DNA of 64,000 bases from Zygnema cylindricum. Its lineage: Eukaryota; Streptophyta; Zygnematophyceae; Zygnematales; Zygnemataceae. The notes under the pieces were generated by a model, which saw only the letters and a program-made list of their open reading frames with translations, was not told the origin of the DNA and ran no database searches. Shown piece after piece: positions 1-11,781 of the stretch (positions are counted from its first letter, which is position 1; each line of letters starts with the position of its first letter). A program made the position numbers and the translations under genes. The stretch is taken from NCBI GenBank assembly GCA_037447655.1, contig JBBHKE010003366.1:62001-126000 (forward strand), read 5' to 3'.

Positions 1-1454
1 TGGAAGCCTAACAAAAATCCTCTCAAAATCCACTATTCTGGTACAAAAGATTCTGGTAATCGACCCCGGAAGAAACCCAACCAGAGCCCCAAAAAGGACT
101 ACCAAAGAGAGAACCCAGATGCTTCCACTCAGAAAAAAAATGAAAGTATAGAAATAAAAAAATGCTGTCTCAGAATATACAATATCACCTTGCCCTTAGA
201 AAAATATAGAAATGAAGTTAGAATGTGGAATAATAGCAAGCGATCTCAACCTACCCCCAAAACGTAACGTGGACAACCAAAAGGAGACGAAATCTCACCC
301 TGAAAACCCCTGAACAAGTAAGGCCTCCTTAACTCCTCAGTTTCCGCCACCTGGAACCGGCAAGACCCTTCTTGGTTTCCAACAAACACCAGTCCCCAAA
401 CCGCCCAAAACAGGAAAGACGGTGCCAACAACCCAACCGGACTACGATATCCACAAAGGACGGATGCAAACAAAGATGACAATAGGGTCACAATCACAAG
501 CAAAACAAAAGTTCTCCACAAGAAAGTTTGCTCGAATTTTAAGGGTTTTTCTCAGGAGACAGTACTGAAACAACAACCTGTCTCCCTCGGCCCCAAGTGC
601 CTTATACAAGCAAAGTTTGTCCTACCGATAGTACTAAAGTCAAAGCAATACCAGGAGCCAATCACCGGCCAGGAATTGTTATCGTACAGACATAAGACAA
701 AACATGTTGTACTAAACTCAGGGCAAAAAGTTAGGCGACTATCTCCGGCTAGATTAGACGCCACGTGGTTTTTTATGACATAATCCTAAGCAACAAAGTT
801 CTAAATTCACGTGAAACGCCTAACTTTGACTCACATTAATAAATGCTTTACCCGGCTGGTGGACCTGAACTAACGTCCTACTGATAGCCAACAGCAAAAT
901 CTACAAGACTATCCCAAAAGTTACGTGGCGTTCCATAATGTAGCCCCCAATGGGACAGTTGGCAACTGGTCATTTGTAACAAGATGGTAATCTTTGGAAC
1001 GGAGTAACTTTGTCATCCGGCCTCCGTTGGGCGCGAAATAAAGTGCGTTCCGTTCAGTTAAGAAAATAGAAGAATCTGGTCCGCCTGAGTGCGCTCCTTT
1101 CCCCATACTTTAATGACCGTACAGAGGAAAAAGGCCCGGGAATCCTTGGTATGATAAAAGGGGTGCCTGTGAAGCACATGAGCTTGACAGCTGTCGAGCG
1201 TGCCGGAAACATCGGAGGAGGGCCCACTGCTCGGGTTATTGGCATTGGAGTCCTGCAAACAACCTTCCCCAGCATGCGAATGCTCCCTACAACCATGCTT
1301 GTGCCCAATGATGTCAGCCTTGTTCTTGTGGGCATGTATGCAAAGGTGGGGATGAGTGCTTGGGGAGGGCGAAAAGATATCCCCTCTCCCCTCTCCTTCC
1401 CCCTCCTGGACGGGGGAAAGGAGGGAACCCTTAGAGGTGGAGCCTAGTCCTTGA
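1..1454 (-). repeat. Gypsy LTR copy A (3' LTR of element 1)
   Basis: This block recurs at 3577-4689 and 4703-6155 with high identity. Copy C begins TGTTGAAAGCC, and the window opens two or three bases inside the same start, so copy A is nearly complete at about 1.45 kb. It is followed on the plus strand by a C-rich tract (1455-1468), the complement of a polypurine tract, and then by minus-strand integrase sequence. That order makes it the 3' LTR of a minus-strand Ty3/gypsy element. The element-side end is ...TCCTTGA, which on the coding strand starts TCAAGG rather than the canonical TG. Short open frames inside it look like noise. Confidence 0.85.
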
Positions 1455-1468
1455 TTTCCCCCCCTCTT
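1455..1468 (-). other. Polypurine tract of gypsy element 1
   Basis: A T3C7TCTT run lies directly between LTR A and the internal region. Its complement is a purine tract of the type used to prime plus-strand synthesis in LTR retrotransposons. The same tract follows LTR C at 6156-6169 and is absent after LTR B, which fits LTR B being the 5' LTR. Confidence 0.7.
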
Positions 1469-1622
1469 AGTCAACTGTGACTAAGACTTTGAATAATTAC
1501 CCCCCCAATTCGCAGTTCCTGCAGAACCAGAGAGCAAGGGGTTTAGGACGAGGGTCCCAAGAGGAGGGGAGACAAGATTGATGCCAACACTAGTCGCATC
1601 GATCACAGACCACTACAGAATT

Positions 1623-2798
1623 CTAGGAGGAAGATGAGAGGCATTCGAAGGAACACAAAGGGGGATCAGCAAAATAGGTAAGGTGAAAAGTAGGTTTGTC
1701 TTCTAATCCCCGGAGGTGACAAGGAGCCACATTGATCTGATTTTCCTTGATCCTCCGTCCATCCTTCCCTTCAAGTGTCAAGACCCCCTTATTGGAGACT
1801 TCCACTACTTTCAAAATCACCCTCCCCGCTGAAATGTCCAGAGTGTCCTTTTTCTGTTGCATCCGATACACGAAATCCCCGGGCAGAAATCGCCGTTGCC
1901 GCGGGACAAAATTCCCACTCCGGCGTTGCGAATACCAGAGTTGATCTCGGTGCTGAGCTGCTTGTAAATTCCCCATGGCCAGAGGCATTTCCCGGTGAAA
2001 TACCTTGGCCATGTCTGCAATCAATTTTTCAACCGTTCCCTTGCTGTCCATCTCCGGAAGGACCCCTGTTAGGGCCGAGGCAGCGCCGGGGAGGATGGGA
2101 TGTCGTCCAAACAAAATGAAATATGGGCTGTAGGAGTGGAGGGATGCTTACCGGCTGAATCTGTACCCCATGGCGATCCAAGGTACCCTTCTATCCCACT
2201 CTCCTAGATCCTCTTCCACAAACTATTTACGCAGTGACCGCTTCACTATCTGCACGTACCTTTTGGCCAAACCGTCAGCTTGTGGGTGGTCTCGGCTGGT
2301 CAGCTGGTGGTCTATGAGGCACAATTCCAACAAGTTGGAGAATTCTCCCGCAAATTCGGAGCCCTGATCGGTTAGAACTTCGGCTGGGGCCCCAAATTGG
2401 GAAAGCACTTTCTGCAAAAATGCGTCCGCAATCGCCTTGGACTCCTTCCTGGGTAAGACCACCAATTTGATCCACTTGGAAAAATGCTCTATCATTACCA
2501 ATACGAAGCGGTTCCCTCGTCTGCTAGTGGGAAGAGGACCCAGCAGATCTAGAAACCACCGATAAAACATCCCCGTGATAGGAAGGGAATGAAGCTGAGC
2601 ACCTCGCTTTTTGTCGAAAGTTGCTTTGACTCGGTCACATGAGGAACATGTTTGCACAATCCGGTTGACTTGGGTCCGCAACCCGTGCCACCAGTACGAT
2701 CCTGCGACCAAGGAGGTGGTCCGTTTCTGCCCAAAATGGCCACACTGCTGGTGAAGGTTAAAAATAAGAGTTTCCTTGTTGGCCGAGGGAGGAACCAC
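1623..2798 (-). pseudogene. Ty3/gypsy integrase (zinc finger, core, C-terminal domain), decayed
   Basis: Translation of the minus strand gives an HHCC-type integrase zinc finger (HQQCGHF...CSSCDRVK, near 2640-2790). The catalytic core follows, with the first Asp in LDLLGPLP and the second in TDQGSEF. The third acidic residue, expected in HPQADGLA-E-R, is read as Lys here, so the core should be inactive. The C-terminal domain begins at FGRHPILPG and runs through DFVYRMQQKKDTLDISAGR. Two in-frame stops (TAG after SLRK near 2223, TAA before ASLHSY near 2156) break the frame. The homologous element at 7.6-8.7 kb reads through at both places. This is a transposon fossil, not a host gene. Confidence 0.9.
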
Positions 2799-3576
2799 TT
2801 TCCTCGTCCCATATGCCCACTTCCGGATTAAGATGCCCCTTTCCTACTCGTATGCCGCCATTCGTGTTTGCACCCGAGATAACTGCACTCCTGACAAATG
2901 CGGAAGAGGGAAACCTTGTTGGACAGATTGGAGTGCCTCGGGATCGTTCCAAATATCTTTCCGTCCGGCCCCTATTGGCGCCTGCCCCTCCACGTCTGCA
3001 GAGAAAGTAGACATTTCCCCCCCAGATTGAGGAAGCCAAATAAAGGCAGAGGAAGCTCGAATGAGTCCCAAACTGATTTCAGGATCCTCATCATGGCGGG
3101 CCCCGGTGGAATCTCTAGTGGAAGGGTCAGGATTTCAGCTAAGTTCGTTGGCATTCCCATGAATCTCTCCGGCCCGGTGGATTATGTCGAAGTCATATTC
3201 TTGCAGTATTAACACCCACCTGGCGAGCTTGCCAATGAGCTTGCTGTTCTCCATAATCCACTTCAGAGGCTGGTGATCCGTGATCAGAGTGAAATGGACT
3301 CCGTATAGGTAGAGTCTGAAGTGTTGGATGGCCCATACCGCCGCCAGTAATTCCCCATGATAGCTAGTGTAATTCCCCTCCGCTGGCTTATTACTCCTAC
3401 TGGCGTAAGCTACCACATATTCAGCACCAGCATCATCCAGTTGGGCTAAAACAGCTCCCAATCCAAACCGGCTCCAATCAATGTAAAGGAGGAAGGGTCT
3501 TTGGTGATCAGGCATTCGGAGCACTGGGTGTTGCTTCAGGGAATCCTTGAGGAACTGGAAGGCAATCTGTTTCTCC
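2799..3576 (-). pseudogene. Ty3/gypsy RNase H and connection region, truncated
   Basis: The minus strand from about 3576 encodes a gypsy RNase H: the region around FQFLKDSLKQHPVL, LLYIDWSRFGLGAVLAQ, HGELLAAVWAIQHFR and LITDHQPLKWI is characteristic. The connection region to integrase follows (DIIHRAGEIHGNA...), in part through other frames. At 3576/3577 the RNase H sequence stops abruptly and joins LTR B at about LTR base 30. Reverse transcriptase, protease, gag and primer site are therefore deleted from this element. Confidence 0.88.
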
Positions 3577-4689
3577 TCCACTATTCTGGTACTAAAGATT
3601 CTAGTAATCGACCCCGGAAGAAACCCAACCAGAGCCCCAAAAAGGACTACCAAAGAGAGAACCCAGATGCTTCCACTCAGAAAAAAAATGAAGGGATAGA
3701 AATATAAAAATGTTGTCTCAGAATTAACAATATCACCTTGCCCTTAGAAAAACAGAGAAATGAAGTTAGAATGTGGAATAATAGTAAGCGAGCTCAACCT
3801 ACCCCCAAAACGTAACGTGGACAACCAAAAGGAGACGAAATTTCCCCCTGAAAACCCCGGAACAGGTAAGGCCTCCTTAACTCTTGGTTTCCGCGACCTG
3901 GAACCGGCAAGACCCTTCTTGGTTTCCAACAAACCCCAGTCCCCAAACCGCCCAAATTAGGAAAGACGGTGCCTACCACCCAACCGGACTACGATTTCCA
4001 CAAAGGACGGATGCAAACCAAGATGGCAATAGGGTCACAATCACAAGCAAAACAAAAGTTCTCCACAAGAAAGTTTGTTGGAATTTTAGTACTGAAACAG
4101 CAACCTGTCCCCCTCGGCCCCAAGTGCCTTATACAANNNNNNNNNNGTTCCTGGGCCGAGGTGGAGATTCCTAAGGTAGGAAAGGGGAGCGCTACTCCCC
4201 CTTCTTCTCCCCCCTCCCCTATAGAAAGGTGGGAGGGGTTCGTGAATAGGGGTGGAAACGTACGTACGTGTGTACTTATTCCGCCTATCGTAAACCCGTG
4301 TTCGAAACAACACCCCTCGTAAGCGTAACACCCCTTCCGTACTTTAATGACCGTACAGAGGAAAAAGGCCCGAGAATCCTTGGTAAGATAAAAGGGGTGC
4401 CTGTGAAGCACATGAGCTTGACAGCTGTCGAGCGTGCCCGAAACATTAGAAGAGGTCCCACTGCCCGGGTAATTGGCATTGGATTCCTACAAACAACCTT
4501 CCCCACAATGCGAATGCTCCCCACAACAAAGCTTGTGCCCAAATGCTATCCGCCTTATTCATGTGTGCATGCATGCAAAGGTGGGGATAAGTGCTTGGGG
4601 AGGGTGGAAAGATATCCCCTCCCCCCTCTTCTTCCCCCTCATCGCGAGGGGAAAGGATGGAATCCTTAGAGGTGGAGCCGGGTCCTTGA
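3577..4689 (-). repeat. Gypsy LTR copy B (5' LTR of element 1, truncated and gapped)
   Basis: It aligns to LTR copies A and C from the ...TCCACTATTCTGG segment onward, lacking about the first 29 bases. The middle differs: after the run of Ns at 4137-4146 it has a segment not seen in A or C (about 4147-4335), then rejoins the shared sequence at the ACTTTAATGACCGTACAGAGG segment. It ends at the same TCCTTGA boundary, but no polypyrimidine tract follows. Thirteen bases then separate it from LTR C. Confidence 0.8.
4137..4146. other. Assembly gap (10 N)
   Basis: Ten consecutive N bases inside LTR B. A gap of unknown true size is likely, because the LTR sequence on the two sides does not join as it does in copies A and C. 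Confidence 0.99.
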
Positions 4690-4702
4690 TTTCGTGACGA
4701 TC

Positions 4703-6155
4703 TGTTGAAAGCCTAACAGAAATCCTCTCAAAATCCACTATTCTGGTACAAAAGATTATGGTAATCGTCCCCGAAAGAAACCCTACCAGAGCCCCAAAAA
4801 GGACTACTAAAGAGAGAACCCACATGCTTCCACTCAGAAAAATGAAAGGATAGAAATATAAAAATGTTGTCTCAGAATTAACAATATCACCTTGCCCTTA
4901 TAAAAAAATAGAGAATAAAGTTAGAATGTGGAATAATAGGAAGCGAGCTCTACCTACCCCCAAAACGTAACGTGGACAACCAAAAAGAGACGAAATCTCC
5001 CCCTGAAAACCTCGGAACACGTAAGGCCTCCTTAACTCCTCGGTTTTTTCGAACCGGACCCGGCAAGACCCTTATTGATCCAACAAAGAACAGTCCCCAA
5101 ATCGCCCAAAACAGGAAAGACGATGCAAACCACCCAACCGGATTACTTTTTCCACCAATGACGGATGCAAACCAAGATGGCAATAGGGTCACAATCACAT
5201 GCAAAACAAAAGTTCTCCACAAGAAAGTTTGCTAGAATTTCTAGGGTTTTTCTCAAGAAACATTACTGAAACAACAACCTGTCTCCATCAGCCCCAAGTG
5301 CCTTATACAAGCTAAGTTTGTCCTACCGATAGTTCAAAGGTCAAAGCAATACCAAGAGCCAATCACCGGCCAGGAATTGTTATCGTACTAACATAAGACA
5401 ATAAAGGTTGTACTACACTCAGGGCAAAAAGTAAGGCGACTATCTGTCGCTAGATTAGTAGCCACGGGTTTTTCTATGACACAATCCTGAGTAACAAAGT
5501 TCTAATTTGACATGAAATGCCTAACTTTGACTCGCATTTATAAATGCTCTACTCGGCTGGTGGATTTGAACTAACATCCTACTGATAGCCAACAGCAAAA
5601 TCTACAAGACTATCCCAAAAGTTCTGTGGCGTTCCACAATGTAGCTCCCTATGGGACAGTTGGCAACTGGTCACATGTAACAAGATGGTAATCTTTGGAA
5701 CGGAGTAACTTTGTCCTCAAGCCTCCATTAGGCGCGAAATAAAGTGCATTCCGTTCAGTTAAGACAATAGAAGAATCTGGTCTGGCTGAGTGCGCTCCTT
5801 TCCCCGTACTTTAATGACCGTATAGAGGAAAAAGGATCGGGAATCCTTGGTAAGATAAAAGGGGTGCCTGTGAAGCACACGAGCTTGACAGCTGTCGAGC
5901 GTGCCGGAAACATCAAAGGAGGGCCCATTGCTCAGGTTATTGGCATTGGAGTCCTCCAAACAACCTTCTCGAGAATGCGAATGCTCCCCACAACCAAGCT
6001 TGTGCCCAAATGCTGCCCGCCTTATTCATGTGAGGATGCATGCAAAGGTGGGGATGAGTGCTTGGGGAGGGTTAAAAGATATCCCCTCCCCCCTCTCTTT
6101 CCCCCTCGTGGCTGAGAAAAAGAGGGAATCTTTAGAGGTGGAGCCGGGTCCTTGA
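4703..6155 (-). repeat. Gypsy LTR copy C (3' LTR of element 2)
   Basis: Complete copy of about 1453 bp starting TGTTGAAAGCC on the plus strand and ending TCCTTGA, followed by the C-rich complement of a polypurine tract. It is collinear with copy A throughout, including the central part missing or replaced in copy B. Confidence 0.87.
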
Positions 6156-6395
6156 TTTTCCCCCCTCTTACTCAACTCTGACTAAGACTTTTGAATAATT
6201 ACCCCCCCAATTTGTAGTTCCCGTAGAACCTGAGACCAGAAGGTTTAAAAAGAGGGTCCCACGAGGAGGGGAGACAAGATTGATGCCAACATTGGTCGCA
6301 TCGGTCATAGACTTGTACAGAATTGTGGGAGGAAGATGAGAGGCATTCGGAGGAGTACAAAGGGGGACCAGCAAAATAGGTAAGGTGGAAAGTAG
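6156..6395 (-). mobile_element. Gypsy element 2, non-coding 3' internal region
   Basis: This segment holds the polypurine tract (6156-6169) and internal sequence collinear with 1455-1691 of element 1. It stops at GGAAAGTAG, where a solo LTR is inserted. The element resumes at 7588 with AGTAG followed by the next bases expected from element 1. Confidence 0.85.
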
Positions 6396-7587
6396 TGAAA
6401 CTATGAGACCTCCATCGGCCCTCAGAGTATGCAGATCCAAAAGAAGCTAATCTAGATAGTGCCGACTCCAAGGTTATATAAAGCCAAATGACTGACCCCT
6501 TGACAGTCAGAAACCCAATATAGATTCAACCTTGTGAAATAATATTTTCTGTGTGCTCCATTCCACCACAATATGCAAAGTTAGAATATAAGATTTGGAC
6601 ACATTCACCCACTTTGACTTTCCCTTAGAAATACAGCCACCCTGGCAGATAAAAACTCTGACCTACTACACCCGTGTGTAGCTTGAACTCCCTTGAGTTC
6701 GCAGCAAAAAGAATCACTGAAAATGGTCAAGTAAATTGATAGTTATGGCTGGCCAAAGTTTGCCATTTATACAAGGTGCTCTCGAGGAGAGGCAGCTACC
6801 TACCCAAAATTTTCTAAGTCCTATCCCCCCTCTAAAACTCTATCTACTGAAGTACGGCACCAATCAAATTACTGTGTTGTACAAAAAAGTATAGGTGCCG
6901 GTGTACTTTCTATACGACCATTATACAACATGGCCAAATTGTCGACACGTGTCATAGCCAGATTTGTTCCCGCAATCTCCGGAGTCGCCGCAATCCAACA
7001 TTGTCGCACCACGTGTCACATGAAGTGGCGATTGCTGAAAAACGCCAAAAGTATATGTTCCGTGATCGCGGCACCTATGGTGGCCGTCCGATCAAACTGG
7101 ATACAATTGTAGTTGTTGAAAATACGCGCGTGATATTTGTTTCGCGTTTGAAGCAAATGCGCGATATCTGTTTCATAAAACACATTAAATCGTACTCCGT
7201 ACTATACAAAACTCTGTCTATGCATTAAGTATCTATTTCCCGTTATTCGAACTAGTCTACGTGTCAAAATATAAATATTTGTCAAACCTGATATATTATA
7301 GCACTAGTTTTAGACATATTGGTTAAAGCTAACGGCTAGGTTGACGGAAGGCAAGTACCAGGATCAAATCCTGGTTCCGTCCATCCTTTTAGATACCTCT
7401 ATCAAGATTTGCCTTCCTGTCCTCTTTGGACAGCCTAGGCAACCATGGATCCAACTCCTCCTTTAGTCTTTAGTGATTGTGACAAGTGTGGAGACTTGAG
7501 TGAAGAGTTAGAGGCGGGCTGTCACTGTCCCCTTTTTGCCTTTTATTTTTACAATCTCTAGACCTAGAAAATACTTAAATTTCAATA
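6396..7587 (-). mobile_element. Solo LTR of the copia-2 family inserted in gypsy element 2
   Basis: This ~1.19 kb block matches the LTRs at 10716-11781 and 15252-16323 from its start (TGAAAC.ATGAGACC) to its end, but has no coding region of its own. It is flanked by AGTAG at 6391-6395 and again at 7588-7592. Element 1 shows the uninterrupted site (AAAGTAGGTTTGTC near 1687), so the insertion and the 5-bp target-site duplication are directly supported. Solo LTRs arise by recombination between the two LTRs of one element. Confidence 0.87.
7320..7384 (+). other. tRNA-like module in solo LTR
   Basis: The T-arm-like hairpin CCAGGATCAAATCCTGG (7358-7374) is flanked by GACGGAA (7343-7349) and TTCCGTC (7375-7381), which can pair over 7 bp. 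GGATCAAATCC is close to a Pol III box B. No proper anticodon arm is visible, so this is not called a functional tRNA. The module recurs in the other two LTR copies. Confidence 0.45.
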
Positions 7588-8720
7588 AGTAGGTTCATCT
7601 TCCAATCCCCGGAGGTGACAGGGAGCCACATTGATTTGATTTTCCTTGATGCTCCTCCCATCCTTCCCTTCAAGTGTGAAGACCCCCTTATTGGAGACTT
7701 CCACTACTTTTAAAATGACCCTCCCCGCTGAAATGTTGAGAGTGTCCTTTTTTTGTTGCATCTGATACACAAAATACCCGGGCAAAAATCGCCATTGGCG
7801 CGGGAAGAAATTCCAGCTCCGGCGGTGCAAATACCAGAGTTGATCTTGGTGCTGAGTTGCTTGTAAATTCCCCATGGCTAGAGGCATTTCTCGGTGAAAT
7901 ACCTTGGCCCTATCGACAATCAATTTTTTGACCATTCCGTTGCTGTCCATCTCGGGAACGACCACTTCTTCGGTCGAGGTAGCGCCGGGGAGGATGGGAT
8001 GCCGTCCGAACAAAATGAAATATGGACAATAAGAGTGGAGGGATGCTTGCCGGCTAAATTGGTACCCCATGGCGATCTAAGGCACCCTTCCATCCCACTC
8101 TCCTAGATCCTCTTCCACAACATATTTACGCAGTGACCGCTTCATTGTCTACAAGCACCTTTCGGCCAAACCGTCGGCTTGTGGGTGGTCTCGGCTGGTC
8201 AACCGGTGGTCGATGAGGCATAATTCCAACAAGTTGGAGAATACTCTCGCAAATTTGGAGCCTTGGTTGGTAAGAACTTCGGCTGGGGCCCTAAATTGGG
8301 AAAGCACTCTCTGTAAGAATGCGTCCGCAATCGCCTTGGACTCCTTCTTGGGTAAGACCACCAATTCGATCCACTTGGAAAAATGTTCTATCATTACCAA
8401 TACAAAGCGGTTCCCTCTTCTGCTAGTGGGGAGAGCACCTTGCAGATCCATCGACCACCGATAAATCATCCCTTTGATGGGAAGGGAATGAAGCTGAGCA
8501 CCTCCCTTTTTGTCGAAAAATGCTTTGACTCAGTCACAAGAGGAACACGTCTGCACAATCCGGTTGACTTGGGTCTGCAACCCGTGCCACCAGTAAGATC
8601 CTCCAACCAAGGAGGTGGTCCGTTTCTACCCAAAATGGCCACACTGTTGTTGAAGGTTAAAAATAAGAGTCTCCTTGTCGGCCGGGGGAGGAACCACTTT
8701 CCTCGTCCCATCTGCCCACT
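7582..8720 (-). pseudogene. Ty3/gypsy integrase of element 2, decayed
   Basis: The arrangement matches the integrase of element 1: zinc-finger region near 8520-8710, core from about 8469 (MDLQGALPTSRRGNRFV) and C-terminal domain to about 7590. The second catalytic position reads TNQGSKF, so the expected Asp is Asn. The third acidic residue is retained (QADGLAER). Two nonsense codons lie just after it: a TAG near 8148 where element 1 has a Gln codon, and a TAG in ...GRVP*IAMG where element 1 has Trp. The last codons overlap the repeated AGTAG at the solo-LTR insertion. Confidence 0.88.
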
Positions 8721-8726
8721 TCTGGA

Positions 8727-10002
8727 TTAAGATGCCCCTTTCCCACTCGTATGCCACCATTCGTGTTTGCACCCGAGATAACTCCACCCTGACAAATGCG
8801 AAAGATGTAAACTTTGTTGGACATATTGGAGTGCATCGGGATCGTTCCAAATATCTTTCCGTCCAGCCCCTATTGGCGCCTGCCCCTCCATGTCCAGAGA
8901 GAAAGTTGACATTTCCCCCCCAGATTGAGGAAGCCAAATAAAGGTAAAGGAAGCTCGGATGAGTCCCAAACTGATTTCAAGATCCTCATTATGGCGGGCC
9001 CCGGTGGAATCTCTAGTGGAAGGGTCACGATTTCTGCTAAGTCCGTCGGCATTCCCATGAATCTCTCCGGCCCGGTGGATTATGTCGAAGTCATATTCCT
9101 GCAGTATTAACACCCACCTGGCGAGCTTGCCAAGTGAGCTTGCTGTTCTCCATAATCCACTTGAGAGGCTGGTGATCCGTGATCAGAGTGAAATGGACTT
9201 CGTATAGGTATGGTTTGAAGTATTGGATGGCCCATACCGCCGCCAGTAATTCCCCGTGAAAGCTCCTATAATTCCCCTCCGCTTGATTATTACTCTTATT
9301 GGCGTAAGCAACCACATATTTGGCCCCAGTATCATCCATTTGGGCTAAAACAACTCCCAATCTAAACCGCCTCCAATCAGTGTAAAGGAGGAAGGGTCTT
9401 TGGTGATCATGCATTCGGAGCACTGGGTGTTGCTTCAGGGAATCCTTGAGGAATTGGAAGGCAATCTGTTGCTCGTCCGTCCACTGCCACTCCTGGTCTT
9501 TCCACAGCAACTGGTTCAGAGGCTGAGCGTGGCTACTAAATTCAAGGATGAATATTCGATAATAGTTAGTCAGGCCTAAAAATGTGCGGAGTGTAGAGAC
9601 GTCGAGAGGAGGGGGAGGGGCATCAAGGGCTGTAACTTTGACCATATGGGGACCCACTGTCCCGGGTGTAACTTCGTGTCCTAGGTAAATAATTTTCTAC
9701 ACCCCAAAAATTCCCTTACCCGGATGACATTTCAAGCCCGCTGCTTGGAGAGCTCGGAGTACAATCTGTATGTGCTCAAATTGTTCCTCGAAGGTCTTCG
9801 AGAAGATAATAACGTCGTCGATATAGCACCGTGCACATTCAATCCCTCGGAGTGCCTCGTCTATGGCACGTTGGAATTTGGCTAGCGCATTCTTCAGCCC
9901 GAATGGCATGTAAAGCCATTCATACAACCTGGACCCTACCCAAAAAGTCGTCCTTTCCCGGTGCTTTGGCTCCATCGCGATCTTGTGGAACCCATTCTTC
10001 AT
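8727..10002 (-). pseudogene. Ty3/gypsy reverse transcriptase and RNase H of element 2
   Basis: The reverse transcriptase palm lies at 9697-10002 (LYEWLYMPFGLKNALAKFQ, then the catalytic CYIDDVIIFS). A stop follows GIFGV near 9697. Thumb, connection and RNase H domains are at 9091-9657 (LGLTNYYRIF, DWRRFRLGVVLAQ, HGELLAAVWAIQYF, LITDHQPLKWI). Near 9133 one extra base relative to element 1 (CCAAGTGAGC against CCAATGAGC) shifts the frame, and the reading continues in another frame at 8727-9113 (DFDIIHRAGEIHGNADGLS). The element cannot encode an intact polyprotein. Confidence 0.9.
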
Positions 10003-10715
10003 GTCCAGTGTAGAGTAAATGGTGGCCCCGGCCAGCGAGTCAAAAATCTCTTCCGAGTAGGCATTGGGTATCGGTGAGATACAGTTGTCGTGTTAAGCAT
10101 CCGATAATCTCCACACATCCGAAAGTCTACCGTTTTCCTTGAAGAGTCATTCTTGGGTTGAAGAACGGTTGGGGACGCAAATCCATGGAGTCCGGTACTT
10201 TTCTACACCAATCCTGCTTCTACCAGAGTTTGTACCTTTGGCGTGATGAACTCCTTTTCCTTGAAACTGAGAGGGTACTACTTCTGCCAAACAGTATACG
10301 TCTCGTCTATTAAATCTATTCGAAAAGGGGTTCCTTTGTACATGCCTACGTCGGTATTTGACCAGGAGAACACTTGTTTGTTCTTCTCCAACAGGTCGGA
10401 GAGCTGGGCCTTTTGCTGAGGTTCCAACTGCTCCCCTAAGGTCCAATCCATCTTTCTAGGTTCAACCGCTGCCCAGGCCTCCGGGGGTCTACCCCAGCGG
10501 GAGATATCGAATTCCATCCCTACCTGCGGGTCTACCTCTTCTCCTCCCGTTAGAATGTTGTTGCTAACAACTTCTGCTAAGCTGTCCCTTTCCGAGCCTC
10601 CGCTCCCCCCCACTGAGGAATCCCTTAATTTCGGTAAAATGCTGGGACTGGAAAATTTTGATGATAAAAACTGTTTTCTTGCCTCCATTCCCCCCTCAAG
10701 CTGCAAGTGGGCCAG
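10003..10715 (-). pseudogene. Ty3/gypsy pol amino-terminal part of element 2
   Basis: An open frame runs from the copia LTR boundary down to about 10278, containing LEPQQKAQLSDLLEKNKQVF and VGMYKGTPFRIDL. This segment typically precedes the reverse transcriptase fingers in gypsy pol. Between 10278 and 10002 the reading is shifted and interrupted. No zinc knuckle or gag is present; the sequence is cut at 10716 by a copia LTR. Confidence 0.75.
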
Positions 10716-11781
10716 TGAAACAATGAGACCTCCATAGGTCCTTAGAGTGGACAGTGTCCAAGAAGCCTCTAGGATAACCTTGACCCCTTTGTGTTTCAGC
10801 AAGAACAATTGCCACTCGGTAGACAAAAACACTGATCAACTTCACCCCTGTGAAGGCAAGACTCCCCTGAGTCAATAGCTTAATGAATCTCTGAATTTGC
10901 TCCCCTGAGCAGTAAGTTATGGAGGGTCAAACTTGACCTTTTGTACAGAAGCTCTCTGGGAGAGAGGGTCCTATCTCCTAATTTTTCTAAGTCATATCTC
11001 TCTCACAAACTCTATCTACTGATGTACAGAACCAATCAAATTACTCCTCCCTACATAAAAACACAGCTGCCCATGTTCTTTCAATACGGACATTGTACGA
11101 CATGGCTTAAATGTCGACAAGTGGTATCTCCGAATTCGCTCCCTTAATCCTCGGAGATGCCGCGATCCAATGTCATTCAGCCACGTGTCATCTGATGTGG
11201 CGATGATCAAAAACCGCCGAAATTCTCTTCCGCGATCTCGGCGTTTAATTTCGGCCGTCCGATTAAATTTACATTTAATCGTAGTCGTAATAAATACATG
11301 TGCGGTATTCGTTTCGGTAAAAAAAATAAATGCGCGGTATTCATTTCTTATACGTACCGTAATCTATACTGTTACATTACTAGATCTATGTCTCCCGTAA
11401 AACATTTGCAGTTAAATGAACTATCCTACGTATTAATGTTTAACTAATTATCAAACCCTATATTACATAACTCTATCTCTAGAGTAAACGGTTTAGAGCT
11501 ATCCGCTATCGGCGGTTTATCTACCGGCAGGTTCTAGGATCAAATCCTGGAGGCGGCACATATATTTTAGTAAATATATTCTAAATTATAAAAAACTAAT
11601 ATGTATATCTCGTACACCTCTGGATAGCCTAGGTAGCCATGGCTCTAGCTTCCTCTTCAATTTCTTAGTGACTGCGACAAGTTTGAGAGTTGGAGAGAGA
11701 AGTTAGAGGTAGACTGCCTCGGCTTCTTTCTTATTTTTATTCAGACCTAGAATATACTTAAAAAGACCATTAATTTCTACA
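10716..11781 (-). repeat. Copia-2 3' LTR
   Basis: On the coding strand it starts TGTAGAAATTAATGG directly after the purine tract AAATAAGGGGAG and ends ...CATTGTTTCA, giving canonical TG...CA termini. The pol reading frame runs 78 bp into it and stops at 11703. It shares the tRNA-like module (11478-11560) with the other two copies. Confidence 0.9.
11478..11560 (+). other. tRNA-like module in copia-2 3' LTR
   Basis: It contains a D-arm-like stretch (TAAACGGTTTAGAGC) and a T-arm-like hairpin CTAGGATCAAATCCTGG (11534-11550), followed by AGGCGGCACA. The same order appears at 16019-16095. It resembles the head of a tRNA-derived SINE or a tRNA fossil and lies antisense to the retroelement. Confidence 0.45.

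Larger units (their letters stand above)
4703..10715 (-). mobile_element. Ty3/gypsy element 2, 5' part missing, interrupted by a solo LTR
   Basis: Components on the minus strand are the 3' LTR (4703-6155), polypurine tract, 3' internal region (6156-6395), integrase (7593-8720), RNase H and reverse transcriptase (8727-10002), and the amino-terminal part of pol (10003-10715). A foreign solo LTR (6396-7587) splits it. It ends on the right at the copia LTR at 10716; gag, primer site and 5' LTR are not found beyond that copia element. Internal sequence is closely similar to element 1 over the shared part. Confidence 0.85.
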
